Part shown: positions 28,075 through 36,491 of the stretch, piece by piece
Layout of the letters: every line of letters begins with the position of its first letter
How positions within the stretch are numbered: position 1 is the stretch's first letter
NCBI RefSeq assembly: GCF_001556865.1
Contig: NZ_LSJY01000001.1
Location: 1 to 64,000, forward strand
Direction: 5' to 3'
Origin: Sphingobium sp. CCH11-B1
GTDB taxonomy: Bacteria; Pseudomonadota; Alphaproteobacteria; Sphingomonadales; Sphingomonadaceae
DNA: 64,000 bases
Position numbers and translations under genes: made by a program
Notes under the pieces: model-generated
Told to the model about the DNA's origin: nothing
What the model saw: the letters and a program-made list of their open reading frames with translations, nothing else
Databases searched by the model: none

Positions 28075-28878
28075 ATGTCCATGCCTTCGCCTGCCATTGC
28101 TGAGGCGGCCTTGCCGTTGCGCTTTTCCTGCACGGCCTGCGGCAAATGCTGCCACGGTCTGCGGCTGCTGCTCAGCCTGTCCGAAGCCATCGACTGGCTG
28201 GACCATGGCGGGCGCGTGGAATTGCTCTGCGACGCCGGACCCGACCTTTCCTTCCCGGAGGCGTCGGGCGAGGCCTATCGCGCCGCGCGCGCCGTCCCGG
28301 CGACCAGCGGCGCGCTGCCCGTGACCGTTGCCGTGCTGCCGACCGCCGTGTTCGACGGTCCCTGCCCCAATCTCCTGCCCGACATGCGTTGCGGCGCCTA
28401 TGACCGGCGCCCCAATGCCTGCCGCATCTATCCGGCGGAAATCCGTCCCGACCGGCAGATTGTGCCCACCCAGAAACTATGCCCGCCCGACGCCTGGGGC
28501 GGCGCGCAGCCCGTCTTTTCCGACCCGGTGGAAGGCATTGCCGACCCCGTGACAAAGGTCGCGATCGACCGAGCCCGGTTGGCAGGCATTGGCGACGTCG
28601 CGCTCAAGGCGCGGCTGCTGGCGCGGCTGGGCATCGATCAGGTCGCGCTCAGCAACGAAGGCTATGCTGTATGGCAGCCCGAGCCGGAGCGGCTGCTGGA
28701 CGCCTTGCGCGCCGTACGGGACGAAGCGCCGCCGGCCGACGCGCCGCCGATCCGGGTCGAGATCGTGTCGCCGCGCGAAGCGACACGGCAGATGATCGCC
28801 GAGGCGCAAGGAGCCGACGCCTTACCCGACCCTGCCCGCGGCTATATCTACCTGCCGCTTTTCGCTGACGAACCCTGA
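28075..28878 (+). CDS. YkgJ-type cysteine-cluster protein
   Basis: A 267-residue protein with the YkgJ-family pattern: FSCTACGKCCHG at 18-29, then CPNLLPDMRCGAYDRRPNACRIYP at about 102-125. These cysteines are predicted to chelate zinc or an iron-sulphur cluster; the biological role is not known for this branch. The C-terminal half is Ala/Arg-rich and unassigned. The next gene follows 13 bp later on the same strand, so the two form a probable operon. Confidence 0.78.
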   Translation: MSMPSPAIAEAALPLRFSCTACGKCCHGLRLLLSLSEAIDWLDHGGRVELLCDAGPDLSFPEASGEAYRAARAVPATSGALPVTVAVLPTAVFDGPCPNLLPDMRCGAYDRRPNACRIYPAEIRPDRQIVPTQKLCPPDAWGGAQPVFSDPVEGIADPVTKVAIDRARLAGIGDVALKARLLARLGIDQVALSNEGYAVWQPEPERLLDALRAVRDEAPPADAPPIRVEIVSPREATRQMIAEAQGADALPDPARGYIYLPLFADEP

Positions 28879-28891
28879 TCCGGACCGAAGC

Positions 28892-29314
28892 ATGACCGAC
28901 GAAGAGATGGAGGAACTGGCCCGCGCCTTTTGCGCCTGCACGCTGCCCAAGGAACGCTGGACCCATGGCGCGCATTTCGCGACCGCTTTATGGCTGATCC
29001 TGCGTCGCGCCGACATCGTGCCGGAACGCGACATGCCCGGCCTCATTCGTCGCTACAATGAAAGCGTGGGCGGGGTGAACAGCGCCACGGCCGGCTATCA
29101 TGAGACGATCACGCAGGCTTCGCTGCATATGGCGCGGACGATGCTCGCCAGCCTGCCGGCGAAGGTTGCGCCGTCGGCGGCCTTCGCGGCACTGATGGCC
29201 TCGCCGCTGGGCGACAAGGACTGGCTGTTCACCTATTGGACGCGCGAGCGGTTGATGTCGGCTGAGGCGCGCGGGAACTGGGTGGAACCGGATATCCGGC
29301 CGCTTACGCCATAG
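28892..29314 (+). CDS. Conserved hypothetical protein with THGAH and GYHET motifs
   Basis: I do not recognise a named family. The 140-residue helical, cytoplasmic product has WTHGAHFATALWLILRR (about 23-39), RRYNESVGGVNSATAGYHETIT (about 53-74) and a C-terminal WLFTYWTRERLMSAEARG. It resembles a widespread group of short proteins beginning WTHRAHL.. with conserved histidines, suggesting a metal or catalytic site. It is likely co-transcribed with the YkgJ-type gene 13 bp upstream. Confidence 0.75.
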   Translation: MTDEEMEELARAFCACTLPKERWTHGAHFATALWLILRRADIVPERDMPGLIRRYNESVGGVNSATAGYHETITQASLHMARTMLASLPAKVAPSAAFAALMASPLGDKDWLFTYWTRERLMSAEARGNWVEPDIRPLTP

Positions 29315-29348
29315 GAAAAGGGCGGCCCCTCGCAGGACCGCCCTTTCC
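29315..29348. terminator. Bidirectional terminator between convergent genes
   Basis: The stem AAAGGGCGG / CCGCCCTTT (29317-29325 with 29338-29346) is flanked by A- and T-rich tracts on both sides, so it can stop transcription from either direction. Confidence 0.75.
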
Positions 29349-29383
29349 TTCTTCCGATCGGCCGTTCTTCCGATCGAACCGAA

Positions 29384-29893
29384 TCAGAAGCGATAGCCGA
29401 CGCCGACGATCGCCGCGTCGCGACCGCCGAAATTGTCTTCATATTCGCTGCGCTGATATTCGGCCGAGATATAGGTGCGCGGCGTCACCGCATATTCCAG
29501 GCCACCGCCATAGCGCACGCCCTCGAGCGAGGTGTGGGCCGCGCCGGCTTCGATGCGGGCGTTGGTGTAGCCGACCTTGCCGAACGCCAGGATCTGGGGG
29601 GTCACGACATAGCCGGCGCGCAGCGAAGCGGCGATTTCACGGCTGGCGTGGAAGCCCTGACCATCGATAGTGGAATCGCCCAGCGACACTTCGGGGCCGA
29701 CGGTGACGCGCGGCGTGAGCGCAAGGTCATAGCCGGCGGTCACGCCATAGGCGAAACCGTCTTCACCCTGCGTCTTGTCCCAACCCATCGTGACGCCCGC
29801 GCGCGGCCCGGTGAAAGGCGCGGCGTCCTGAGCGAAAGCAGGAGCAGACAGAGCGGAGGCAGCAGCAATCGCTGCGAAAATCACAGTCTTCAT
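29384..29893 (-). CDS. Small outer-membrane beta-barrel protein
   Basis: A 169-residue protein with a signal peptide (MKTVIFAAIAAASALSAPAFA) and then about eight predicted short amphipathic strands alternating with turns. It ends in AIVGVGYRF, the C-terminal aromatic signature of outer-membrane barrels. It is similar in style to opacity/OmpW-like porins. The start at 29893 follows GAGGAC. The function is unknown. It is preceded by about 300 bp of relatively AT-rich sequence. Confidence 0.8.
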   Translation of the reverse strand: MKTVIFAAIAAASALSAPAFAQDAAPFTGPRAGVTMGWDKTQGEDGFAYGVTAGYDLALTPRVTVGPEVSLGDSTIDGQGFHASREIAASLRAGYVVTPQILAFGKVGYTNARIEAGAAHTSLEGVRYGGGLEYAVTPRTYISAEYQRSEYEDNFGGRDAAIVGVGYRF

Positions 29894-30198
29894 AAAGTCC
29901 TCGATATTTATCTAGTCGCCGTTATTGAGACATTCATCCGGCGTTCATGTTAGATGCCAAGTGCATGCATAGATTGACTATACAACGCCCTCTTATTCTT
30001 ACTGTCCTCTTACATTAGGTTCAGCAGATATGATCTGCATCAGGATCATGGACAGCCATCTAGGGTGCGGATTTTAGGTTGCAAAGGGGCACTCAATCTA
30101 TTTTTTTAATTTAGGTCATTGTGTTGCAAATCCGTGACAGGGAAGGCGGTGTTGCTTTCCTGTTGGATGGCGCCGCGGAAATGGCTAGGCTGACGACC
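29894..30198. other. AT-rich intergenic region
   Basis: Divergent spacer between the beta-barrel gene and the cytochrome b gene, noticeably lower in GC than its surroundings (runs such as TTTTTTTAATTTA at about 30100). It should contain both promoters, but I could not settle on -35/-10 boxes. No coding sequence is supported. Confidence 0.5.
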
Positions 30199-30915
30199 AT
30201 GGACAGCGTCTCCAACAGCAGCAGGACGGTCCGCCGGCATCGCTTGTCGACCCGGCTCTGGCACTGGCTCAACGCGCTGCTTCTCTACATCCTCTTCACC
30301 AGCGGCCTTGGCATCTTCAATGCTCATCCGCGCCTCTATTGGGGCCAATATGGCGCGAACTTCGATCCCGCATGGCTGGTGCTGGAGCGGTTTCCGGGCT
30401 GGATCACCCTGCCCGCCCACTACAGCCTGGCGATGTCGCGCCATTGGCATCTTGCCGCTGCGCCGCTCTTCGCCTTCGCGCTGCTCGGCTACATGATCTG
30501 GAGCCTCGCCAACCGCCATGTGCCGCGCGATCTGGCGCTCACCCGACCGGACCTGAAGCCTCGCCATGTCTGGCAGGATGTGAAGGACCATGCCCGGTTG
30601 CGCTTCCCGACCGGGGAGGCCGCGCTGCGCTACGGCACGTTGCAGAAGGCCAGCTATATCGGCATCATCTTCGTTGCGCTTCCCGTGCTGATCCTCAGCG
30701 GCCTCACCATGTCGCCGGGCATGAACGCGGCCATGCCATGGCTGCTGGACCTGTTCGGCGGGCGGCAGTCGGCGCGGTCCATCCATTTCATCATGGCCTT
30801 CGCCCTCCTGGCCTTCTTCCTGGTCCATATCCTGATGGTGCTGCTGTCGGGCCCGTTGAACCAGCTGCGCGGCATCGTCACCGGCCGCTACCGGGTGCCG
30901 GAGGATCGGGCATGA
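30199..30915 (+). CDS. Cytochrome b561-type membrane protein
   Basis: A 238-residue di-haem b-type cytochrome of the Ni/Fe-hydrogenase cytochrome b/thiosulphate reductase superfamily. It has four hydrophobic spans; His pairs are visible in STRLWHWLNALLLY, SRHWHLAAAPLFAF and ARSIHFIMAFALLAFFLVH. It should pass quinol electrons to or from a periplasmic partner. The stop overlaps the start of the following sulfite-oxidase-like gene by 4 bp, so that protein is the likely partner. The start at 30199 (MDSVSN) is chosen; ATG 30181 is possible. Confidence 0.87.
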   Translation: MDSVSNSSRTVRRHRLSTRLWHWLNALLLYILFTSGLGIFNAHPRLYWGQYGANFDPAWLVLERFPGWITLPAHYSLAMSRHWHLAAAPLFAFALLGYMIWSLANRHVPRDLALTRPDLKPRHVWQDVKDHARLRFPTGEAALRYGTLQKASYIGIIFVALPVLILSGLTMSPGMNAAMPWLLDLFGGRQSARSIHFIMAFALLAFFLVHILMVLLSGPLNQLRGIVTGRYRVPEDRA

Positions 30916-31658
30916 TGATCGCTCGCCGGGCGCTGCTGTTGGGCGCGACCGCCACGCTTGCCGGCTGCGACCGGCTGGCGGCGAACGCGCGGTTCCGCGA
31001 CGTGCTTTTTTCCGCCGAGAATTTCCACAAATGGGCGCAGCGCAGCCTGATGGCGCGGGACGCGCTGGCCACCGAATATCGCCCCGACCAAATTTCCCCC
31101 ATCTTCCGCGCGAACGGAACCGCCAATCCCAACACGCCCGATTACAAGGCGTGGTGGCGCGGCGGCTTTGCCGACTGGCGGCTGCGCGTCGACGGGCATG
31201 TGGCGCGTAACCTGTCGCTGTCGCTGTCTCAGTTGCGCACGCTCCCCCACCGCGAACAGATCACGCGGCATGATTGCGTCGAAGGGTGGAGCGCGATCGG
31301 CAAGTGGCGCGGCGTGCCGCTTAAGACGGTCCTGGAGGCCGCCGGCCTGCGCCCCGGCGCGCGCTACATCGTCCTGCATTGCGCCGACAGGATGGGCAAC
31401 GGCCAGCCCTATTATGAAAGCATCGATCTGGTCGATGCCTTTCACCCGCAGACGATCCTCGCCTTCGCGCTCAACGACCGGCCTTTGTCGGTCGCCAACG
31501 GCGCGCCGCTGCGGCTGCGGGTGGAGCGGCACCTGGGCTACAAGCAGGCCAAATATCTGACACGAATCGAAGCGGTGGAAAGCCTGTCCACCATCGGCCG
31601 CGGCAAGGGCGGCTACTGGGAAGATCATGCCGGATACGACTGGTATGCCGGAATTTGA
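30912..31658 (+). CDS. Sulfite oxidase-fold molybdopterin lipoprotein
   Basis: A 248-residue oxidoreductase of the sulfite oxidase/MsrP superfamily. The catalytic molybdenum-ligand cysteine is in RHDCVEGWSAIGKWRG, and cofactor-binding residues lie around VERHLGYKQAKYL. The N terminus, MMIARRALLLGATATLAGCD, has an LAGC lipobox, so it is probably a membrane-anchored periplasmic lipoprotein; a twin-arginine-like RR is also present. It overlaps the cytochrome b561 gene, which would replace the MsrQ-type haem partner. The substrate is unknown; sulphoxide or sulphite chemistry is the family precedent. Confidence 0.87.
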   Translation: MMIARRALLLGATATLAGCDRLAANARFRDVLFSAENFHKWAQRSLMARDALATEYRPDQISPIFRANGTANPNTPDYKAWWRGGFADWRLRVDGHVARNLSLSLSQLRTLPHREQITRHDCVEGWSAIGKWRGVPLKTVLEAAGLRPGARYIVLHCADRMGNGQPYYESIDLVDAFHPQTILAFALNDRPLSVANGAPLRLRVERHLGYKQAKYLTRIEAVESLSTIGRGKGGYWEDHAGYDWYAGI

Positions 31659-31689
31659 CGCCAGCGAAACGACCTGACAGGACAATTGC

Positions 31690-32931
31690 ATGAAGATTTT
31701 CGAACGGGTTCTGAAGCGCCTGGTCACGCGCGGCCAATTGACGATCCACTATGCCAATGGCGACAGTTTCACGGTCGGACGACCCGATCCCGCTTTCCCC
31801 GCCCTGGCGCTCCGCTTCAAGGATGGGCGCGTCCCCTTCGACATCGTGCGGGATCCGCGCCTTGGCATGGCGGAGGCATGGATCGACGGACGGGTGACGA
31901 TCGACGGCGGCGGCATATTGGAATTCGTGTCCATGATCCGGGCGAACAACCCATGGGAGCAGGGACGGTCGATCGATGCGAAGAGCGTCCTCAGCCGCGG
32001 CTTCAAGACGGCGCGCCAGAAATTCTGGCGCCTCAATCACAAGAGCCGCTCCAAGGCCAATGTCGCTCATCATTACGACCTGTCGGGCGCGCTTTACGAC
32101 CTCTTCCTCGACCGCGACAAGCAATATAGCTGCGCCTATTTCCCCGACGCGGACAATGAAACCGGGATCAGCCTGGACCAGGCGCAAGAGGACAAGAAGG
32201 CGCATATCGCCGCCAAGCTCAACCTGAAGCCGGGCATGAAGGTGCTGGATATCGGCTGCGGCTGGGGCGGCATGGCGCTCTACCTCCACCGCACCTGCGG
32301 CGTGGACGTGACCGGCATCACTTTGTCGGAAGAACAGCTCAAGGTCGCGCGGCAACGGGCCGAGGAGGCCGGCGTCGCCGACCATGTCCGGTTCGAACTG
32401 ATCGATTATCGGGACATCGAAGGGCCTTTCGACCGCATCGTGTCAGTCGGCATGTTCGAACATGTCGGCACCGCGCATTACCGCACCTTCTACAATAAAT
32501 GCCGCGACCTGCTGGCGCCGGACGGCGTGATGCTGATCCACACGATCGGCCGGGTGGACGGGCCGGGCATCACCGACGCCTTCACCCAGAAATATATCTT
32601 TCCGGGCGGCTACATCCCCGCTTTGTCGGAAATGATCCGGGGCAGCGAAGGCACGCGGCTGATGGTGACGGATGTCGAGGTGCTGCGACTGCATTACGGC
32701 CTTACCATCCGCGAATGGTACAAGCGCACCATGGCCCACCGGGCGGAGATCGTCGCCCTGTATGACGAGCGCTTCTTCCGCCTCTGGACATTCTATCTCG
32801 CTGGCGCGGCGACGGTGTTCGAACATGGCGGAATGGTCAATTTCCAGGTCCAATATGTCCGCGACCGGCGCGCCTTGCCGATCACACGCGACTATATGCT
32901 CGAAACCGAAACTGCTCTGCGGGGCCGCTGA
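31690..32931 (+). CDS. cfa: Cyclopropane-fatty-acyl-phospholipid synthase
   Basis: It methylenates cis double bonds of membrane phospholipid acyl chains using S-adenosylmethionine. The 413-residue product has the SAM motif VLDIGCGWGGMALYL (about 187-201), GITLSEEQLKVARQRA, the active-site block VGMFEHVGTAHYRTF, and FPGGYIPALSEM. The N-terminal about 110 residues form the lipid-binding region. The start at 31690 follows CAGGAC. It sits 31 bp after the molybdoprotein gene and may share its transcript. Confidence 0.95.
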   Translation: MKIFERVLKRLVTRGQLTIHYANGDSFTVGRPDPAFPALALRFKDGRVPFDIVRDPRLGMAEAWIDGRVTIDGGGILEFVSMIRANNPWEQGRSIDAKSVLSRGFKTARQKFWRLNHKSRSKANVAHHYDLSGALYDLFLDRDKQYSCAYFPDADNETGISLDQAQEDKKAHIAAKLNLKPGMKVLDIGCGWGGMALYLHRTCGVDVTGITLSEEQLKVARQRAEEAGVADHVRFELIDYRDIEGPFDRIVSVGMFEHVGTAHYRTFYNKCRDLLAPDGVMLIHTIGRVDGPGITDAFTQKYIFPGGYIPALSEMIRGSEGTRLMVTDVEVLRLHYGLTIREWYKRTMAHRAEIVALYDERFFRLWTFYLAGAATVFEHGGMVNFQVQYVRDRRALPITRDYMLETETALRGR

Positions 32932-33043
32932 ACATCCTTAACGGCTCCTTACGGCACCATTCCCGCACGGTTCAGTTCGACGCGCGCATTCTCCGCCTCA
33001 TGCTCCCGCCAGGGGTCGGCGGGCAGGATGAGGAGAGACGCAC

Positions 33044-33343
33044 ATGAAGCTGTTTTGGAAAAGCGCGGCGGTGCTGGGCATCGCCATTGCCGGTGTCGGC
33101 ACCACGGCCGTCCCGGCACAGGCACAATATTATGGGGGCGGCTGGCGCGATGGACGCGACGGGCGCTGGGACAATGATCGCCGGTGGGACAACCGTCGCG
33201 ACTGGCGGGGCGACCGCCGGCACTGGCGGGGCGATCGCCATGGCTGGCGCGGCAATCGCTACGCCTATCGCCAGCGCTGCTGGACCGACTGGCGCTACGA
33301 TCGCTATCGCGACCGGAACGTCCGCGTTCGCATCTGCCGCTGA
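33044..33343 (+). CDS. Small secreted Arg/Trp/Asp-repeat protein
   Basis: A 99-residue protein. The signal peptide MKLFWKSAAVLGIAIAGVGTTAVPAQA leads into a mature part dominated by DRRWDNRRDWRGDRRHWRGD-like repeats, ending with two cysteines (QRCWTDW, VRICR). It resembles the repeat regions of the RcnB-type proteins at 9281 and 11043 but lacks the RcnB domain. The family and function are unrecognised. The start follows AGGAGAGACGC. A strong terminator follows. Confidence 0.78.
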   Translation: MKLFWKSAAVLGIAIAGVGTTAVPAQAQYYGGGWRDGRDGRWDNDRRWDNRRDWRGDRRHWRGDRHGWRGNRYAYRQRCWTDWRYDRYRDRNVRVRICR

Positions 33344-33360
33344 TTTGCCGAACCGTAACG

Positions 33361-33390
33361 ACCCGCCCGATTGAACCTTCGGGCGGGTTG
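33361..33390 (+). terminator. Rho-independent terminator
   Basis: A 10-bp perfect stem, ACCCGCCCGA / TCGGGCGGGT (33361-33370 with 33379-33388), with a loop of TTGAACCT and then TG. It ends the small secreted-protein gene and lies 17 bp before the DUF350 start. Confidence 0.75.
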
Positions 33391-33406
33391 CTGCATTGGG
33401 GATGGC

Positions 33407-33829
33407 ATGACTGATCCCATGCCCGTCATCCACAGCCTGCTGTCGGGTTTGCCGATATTGCTCCTGCACCTGGGCACCGCGACATTGGTGTGGATCGCAG
33501 CGCTCGCCATCTACTTGTGGATCACGCCGCATGATGAGTTCGCGCTGATCCGCAACGGCAACGAAGCCGCGGCCATATCGCTCGGCGGCGCGGCGATCGG
33601 CCTTGCTCTGCCGCTCGCTCTCTGCCTCGCCGGATCGGTCAATGTCTGGGACATCGCCATCTGGGGCAGCGTCACGCTGGTGCTGCAACTCATCGCCTTC
33701 CGCCTTGTCGATTTCCTGCTCGGCACCCTGTCGGCGCGAATCGAGGCCAATGAGCGGTCGGCCGCCATCTTCCTTGCGATGACGAAGGCGGCGATCGCCT
33801 GCCTGACCGCCGCCGCCATCGCGGGCTGA
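33407..33829 (+). CDS. DUF350 family membrane protein
   Basis: A 140-residue inner-membrane protein with four hydrophobic spans, in the DUF350 pattern: an internally repeated two-span unit with DEFALIRNGNEAAAISLGGAAIGLALPLA in the first half. Function unknown. The next gene starts 3 bp after its stop, so the pair with the trypsin-like protein is an operon. Confidence 0.83.
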   Translation: MTDPMPVIHSLLSGLPILLLHLGTATLVWIAALAIYLWITPHDEFALIRNGNEAAAISLGGAAIGLALPLALCLAGSVNVWDIAIWGSVTLVLQLIAFRLVDFLLGTLSARIEANERSAAIFLAMTKAAIACLTAAAIAG

Positions 33830-33832
33830 CCC

Positions 33833-34663
33833 ATGGCGCGCGGCGGATGCGGCTGCCTGCCCTTCGCTCTTGGCGGACTGTTGCTGCTGGCCTGGTTTGG
33901 ACAAGGCGTGGAAACGCCGCCCTTGAGGATAGAGCAATATGATCCCCGATCTCCGCGCCGGCCGATGCCGCAGTGGGGCGACGAGCAATATGCCATAGAG
34001 GAACCGGGCCGGCAGGCGGACTCGATGGGCACCGCCTTCGCGGTCGATCGGGACGGCGCATGGCTGACCGCGGAGCATGTGACCCATGGCTGCACGCGGG
34101 TGGGGCTGGAGGACGGACGGTTCGCGCGTCCGGTGCCGCGAGTGATCGAAAGCCGGGAGGCCGACGCGGCGCTGGTGCCCGGCGCCCTGTCCAGCCCCGA
34201 ATCCCTGCCGCTGTCGCCGCGCATGCCCCAGCCCGGCACTCCTGGCTATCATATGGGATTTCCGGCCGGCGAGCCGACGCTGGTGGTGTCGGAACTGATC
34301 GGCGAAGCGAACGCCCGGCGCGGTCGCAGCGAAGTGGCGCAGCCGGTGCTCGCCTGGGCGGAGCGCGGCCGCCTGCCCGAAGGCGACGGCACGCTGTCGG
34401 GCATCAGCGGCGGCCCGGTTTTTGCCGAGGACGGGCATGTCGTCGGCCTCAACAGCGCCTCTACCGACCGGCGCGGGCGCATCCTGACCGCCGCGCCCGA
34501 TGCGGTAACGCGATTGACGGCGGCCAGCCGCGATGTGGATGACCGGCCCGTCGCCTATCCCTTTGCGGGCCTGGCTGACGCGGAAAGCCGCTTTGCTGGC
34601 TGGCTGGACCGGGGCGTCATCCGCCGCATTTTCTGCGACGTCGACGAAGGCCAAGGCGGTTGA
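33833..34663 (+). CDS. Membrane-anchored trypsin-like serine protease
   Basis: A 276-residue protein with an N-terminal hydrophobic anchor (about 5-25). A trypsin-like domain follows, with His in SMGTAFAVDRDGAWLTAEHV, a candidate Asp in ESREADAALV and the nucleophile Ser in SGISGGPVF. It has no PDZ domain, unlike DegP. It is expected to act in the periplasm. It is coupled to the DUF350 gene (3-bp gap). The substrate is unknown. Confidence 0.8.
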   Translation: MARGGCGCLPFALGGLLLLAWFGQGVETPPLRIEQYDPRSPRRPMPQWGDEQYAIEEPGRQADSMGTAFAVDRDGAWLTAEHVTHGCTRVGLEDGRFARPVPRVIESREADAALVPGALSSPESLPLSPRMPQPGTPGYHMGFPAGEPTLVVSELIGEANARRGRSEVAQPVLAWAERGRLPEGDGTLSGISGGPVFAEDGHVVGLNSASTDRRGRILTAAPDAVTRLTAASRDVDDRPVAYPFAGLADAESRFAGWLDRGVIRRIFCDVDEGQGG

Positions 34664-34715
34664 CGGCGGCGGGGCGCAACCGCTAGGCGCGGCCGATATT
34701 TCCAAGGAACGAGCC

Positions 34716-35006
34716 ATGAGCGACATGCCCCCCGACCATCTGTCCACCAATCCCAAAAGCCCCCATTTCGACATGGATGTGCTTCAGCGCGGCATCGGCA
34801 TCCGCTTCAAGGGACGCGAGCGCAAGGATGTGGAGGAATATTGCATTTCCGAAGGCTGGATTCGCGTCGCCGCCGGCAAGACGCGCGACCGCCACGGCAA
34901 TCCGCTGACCATCAAGCTGACGGGCGAAGTCGAAGCCTGGTACGAGAGCCCGGCCGAAGGAGCCGAACAGCCCGACGCCGACGGCAAGGCCACCGAAGCC
35001 GAATGA
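34716..35006 (+). CDS. DUF3297 family protein
   Basis: A 96-residue soluble protein with the DUF3297 signature: LSTNPKSPHFDMDVLQRGIGIRFKGRERKDVEEYCISEGWIRV, then an acidic tail. Function unknown; widespread in proteobacteria. The start at 34716 follows CAAGGAACGAG. It is followed directly by a terminator. Confidence 0.85.
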   Translation: MSDMPPDHLSTNPKSPHFDMDVLQRGIGIRFKGRERKDVEEYCISEGWIRVAAGKTRDRHGNPLTIKLTGEVEAWYESPAEGAEQPDADGKATEAE

Positions 35007-35013
35007 GGAAACA

Positions 35014-35036
35014 GGGGCGCGCGCAGCGCCCCTTTT
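35014..35036. terminator. Terminator between convergent genes
   Basis: The stem GGGGCGC / GCGCCCC with a 5-base loop is followed by TTTT (plus strand). It overlaps the 3' end of the convergent CHAP gene. Confidence 0.75.
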
Positions 35037-35773
35037 CAATTCAGCACCGCTTCCCGTTTCACGTCGGCGATGATCGCGCTCAGCGTCCGCTCGACAGGCG
35101 CAGCGTCGGCATAATGGGCGATCGAGAGATCGGCTTCCAGTCGTGGAGCCTGGCTGCGCCGCTTGTTCAGGACAGGGGCGGCACGCGTGGGTGTCAGCGT
35201 TGCCATCTGCCGCAACGCGGCCGGTTGCGGCCCGGTGGCCACGGCCTGCCAGTCGCCCCGTTCCATAGTCGCGAAGCGCACGCTTTCGCCCAGTGCTGGA
35301 TCGGGGGTGAAGTCGTGCAGCTTCGCCTTTGCCGGATAGATGAAGCCGTATGTGGGATTGGTGCGCGCGCCCATCTGTCCGGTCGGGCTGTGCCAGACGC
35401 GGACCTGACTCCAGTCTCCTTCCGCTGACACGTCCAGCGCCAGAACATCCTCCTCGATCGCGCCGGGTGCCGACCAGTTGGCATGCCGGATCAGCACGCG
35501 ACGATCATCGAGCACCCTGCTGACGACCGCAACATGGCCCAGCGTCATGGGTCCATAAGGGCGGAAGGCGAGCACTGCGCCCTTCTTCGGCTTGTTTCCA
35601 CGCTTGTAGAGGCCCTCAGCCTGATCCCACCAGGTGAGCGCGTCGCCGCGAATCTCCACGCCCGACACGATGCGGGCGTAGGGCACGCATTGCAGCATCG
35701 CCGCGCCAAGCGAGGGCGCAGCCATCACGCCGGACAGCAGGATGACTGCCGTCCGGATCGCCTTTCGAACCAT
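35036..35773 (-). CDS. CHAP-domain peptidoglycan amidase-like protein (long paralogue)
   Basis: A 245-residue exported protein. The signal peptide (about 1-24) is followed by a CHAP (NlpC/P60-type) domain with catalytic Cys in MLQCVPYARIVSG, His in LGHVAVVSRV and Asn in IRHANWS. The C-terminal about 90 residues are a Pro/Arg/Ala-rich tail not seen in the neighbouring paralogue. The likely role is cleavage of peptidoglycan peptides or cell-wall remodelling. It lies 77 bp downstream of a second CHAP gene on the same strand. Confidence 0.85.
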   Translation of the reverse strand: MVRKAIRTAVILLSGVMAAPSLGAAMLQCVPYARIVSGVEIRGDALTWWDQAEGLYKRGNKPKKGAVLAFRPYGPMTLGHVAVVSRVLDDRRVLIRHANWSAPGAIEEDVLALDVSAEGDWSQVRVWHSPTGQMGARTNPTYGFIYPAKAKLHDFTPDPALGESVRFATMERGDWQAVATGPQPAALRQMATLTPTRAAPVLNKRRSQAPRLEADLSIAHYADAAPVERTLSAIIADVKREAVLN

Positions 35774-35850
35774 ATGCGATCCTGAAATATCCTGAATCGC
35801 CCCACCGGGAGCGATCCTAGACTAAGGGTCGTTGTGGAAAGGTTAACGCC

Positions 35851-36384
35851 TTAGAAAGCAGCGCGAAGCGCGGCGGCGCCGGCCGTGTCGGCCGATGCGA
35901 CCTGCACGGGCGCAGCGTCGACCGGCTTGGCGGCGCTGGCGTAGATGAAGCCCTTCGCCGGGTTGGAGCGAAGGCCCATGCCGCCAATCGGGCCATACCA
36001 AACGCGCACGTCGGTCCAGTCATTGTTGGGCGACACGTCGATGGCGCGAACGTCGCGTTCGATCCCGCCACGATAGGACCAGTTGGCGTGGGTCAGCAGC
36101 ACTTCACGGCCGCTCACGACCTTGCTGACCATGGCGACATGGCCGACCGGCATCGAACGGCTGGAAGCAAAGGCAAGGACGGCGCCGACGCGCGGTTCAT
36201 GGCCACGATCATAGCGGCCTTCCGCCTGGCCCCACCAGGTGTTGGCGTTGCCATGAAGATCGATACCGGAAACCTGGCGGGCGAAAGGGGCGCATTGAAG
36301 CGTGCCGGCGGAAGCAGGAACGGCCGCGATTGTCGAGAGCGCAAGGAAGAGCGTCGCGAAAATCGCGCGAAAATCAGCTGACAT
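35851..36384 (-). CDS. CHAP-domain peptidoglycan amidase-like protein (short paralogue)
   Basis: A 177-residue exported protein. The signal peptide (about 1-26, ending ASAG) is followed by a CHAP domain with Cys in TLQCAPFARQVSG, His in VGHVAMVSKV and Asn in LTHANWSYRG. It aligns residue for residue with the domain of the next gene (WWGQAEG/WWDQAEG, GAVLAF, VRVW), indicating tandem duplication. It has a short Ala-rich tail. The substrate is presumed to be cell wall. Confidence 0.85.
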   Translation of the reverse strand: MSADFRAIFATLFLALSTIAAVPASAGTLQCAPFARQVSGIDLHGNANTWWGQAEGRYDRGHEPRVGAVLAFASSRSMPVGHVAMVSKVVSGREVLLTHANWSYRGGIERDVRAIDVSPNNDWTDVRVWYGPIGGMGLRSNPAKGFIYASAAKPVDAAPVQVASADTAGAAALRAAF

Positions 36385-36491
36385 GTGAAGTGCGACCCCG
36401 ACTTATGTTAGGCTTCAACCCCGATGACCGGCTTAGGCCAGAGCGCGGCGAACTTGAAAAGTGCGCGGCGACGAGTCGTTTTATCGATGCG

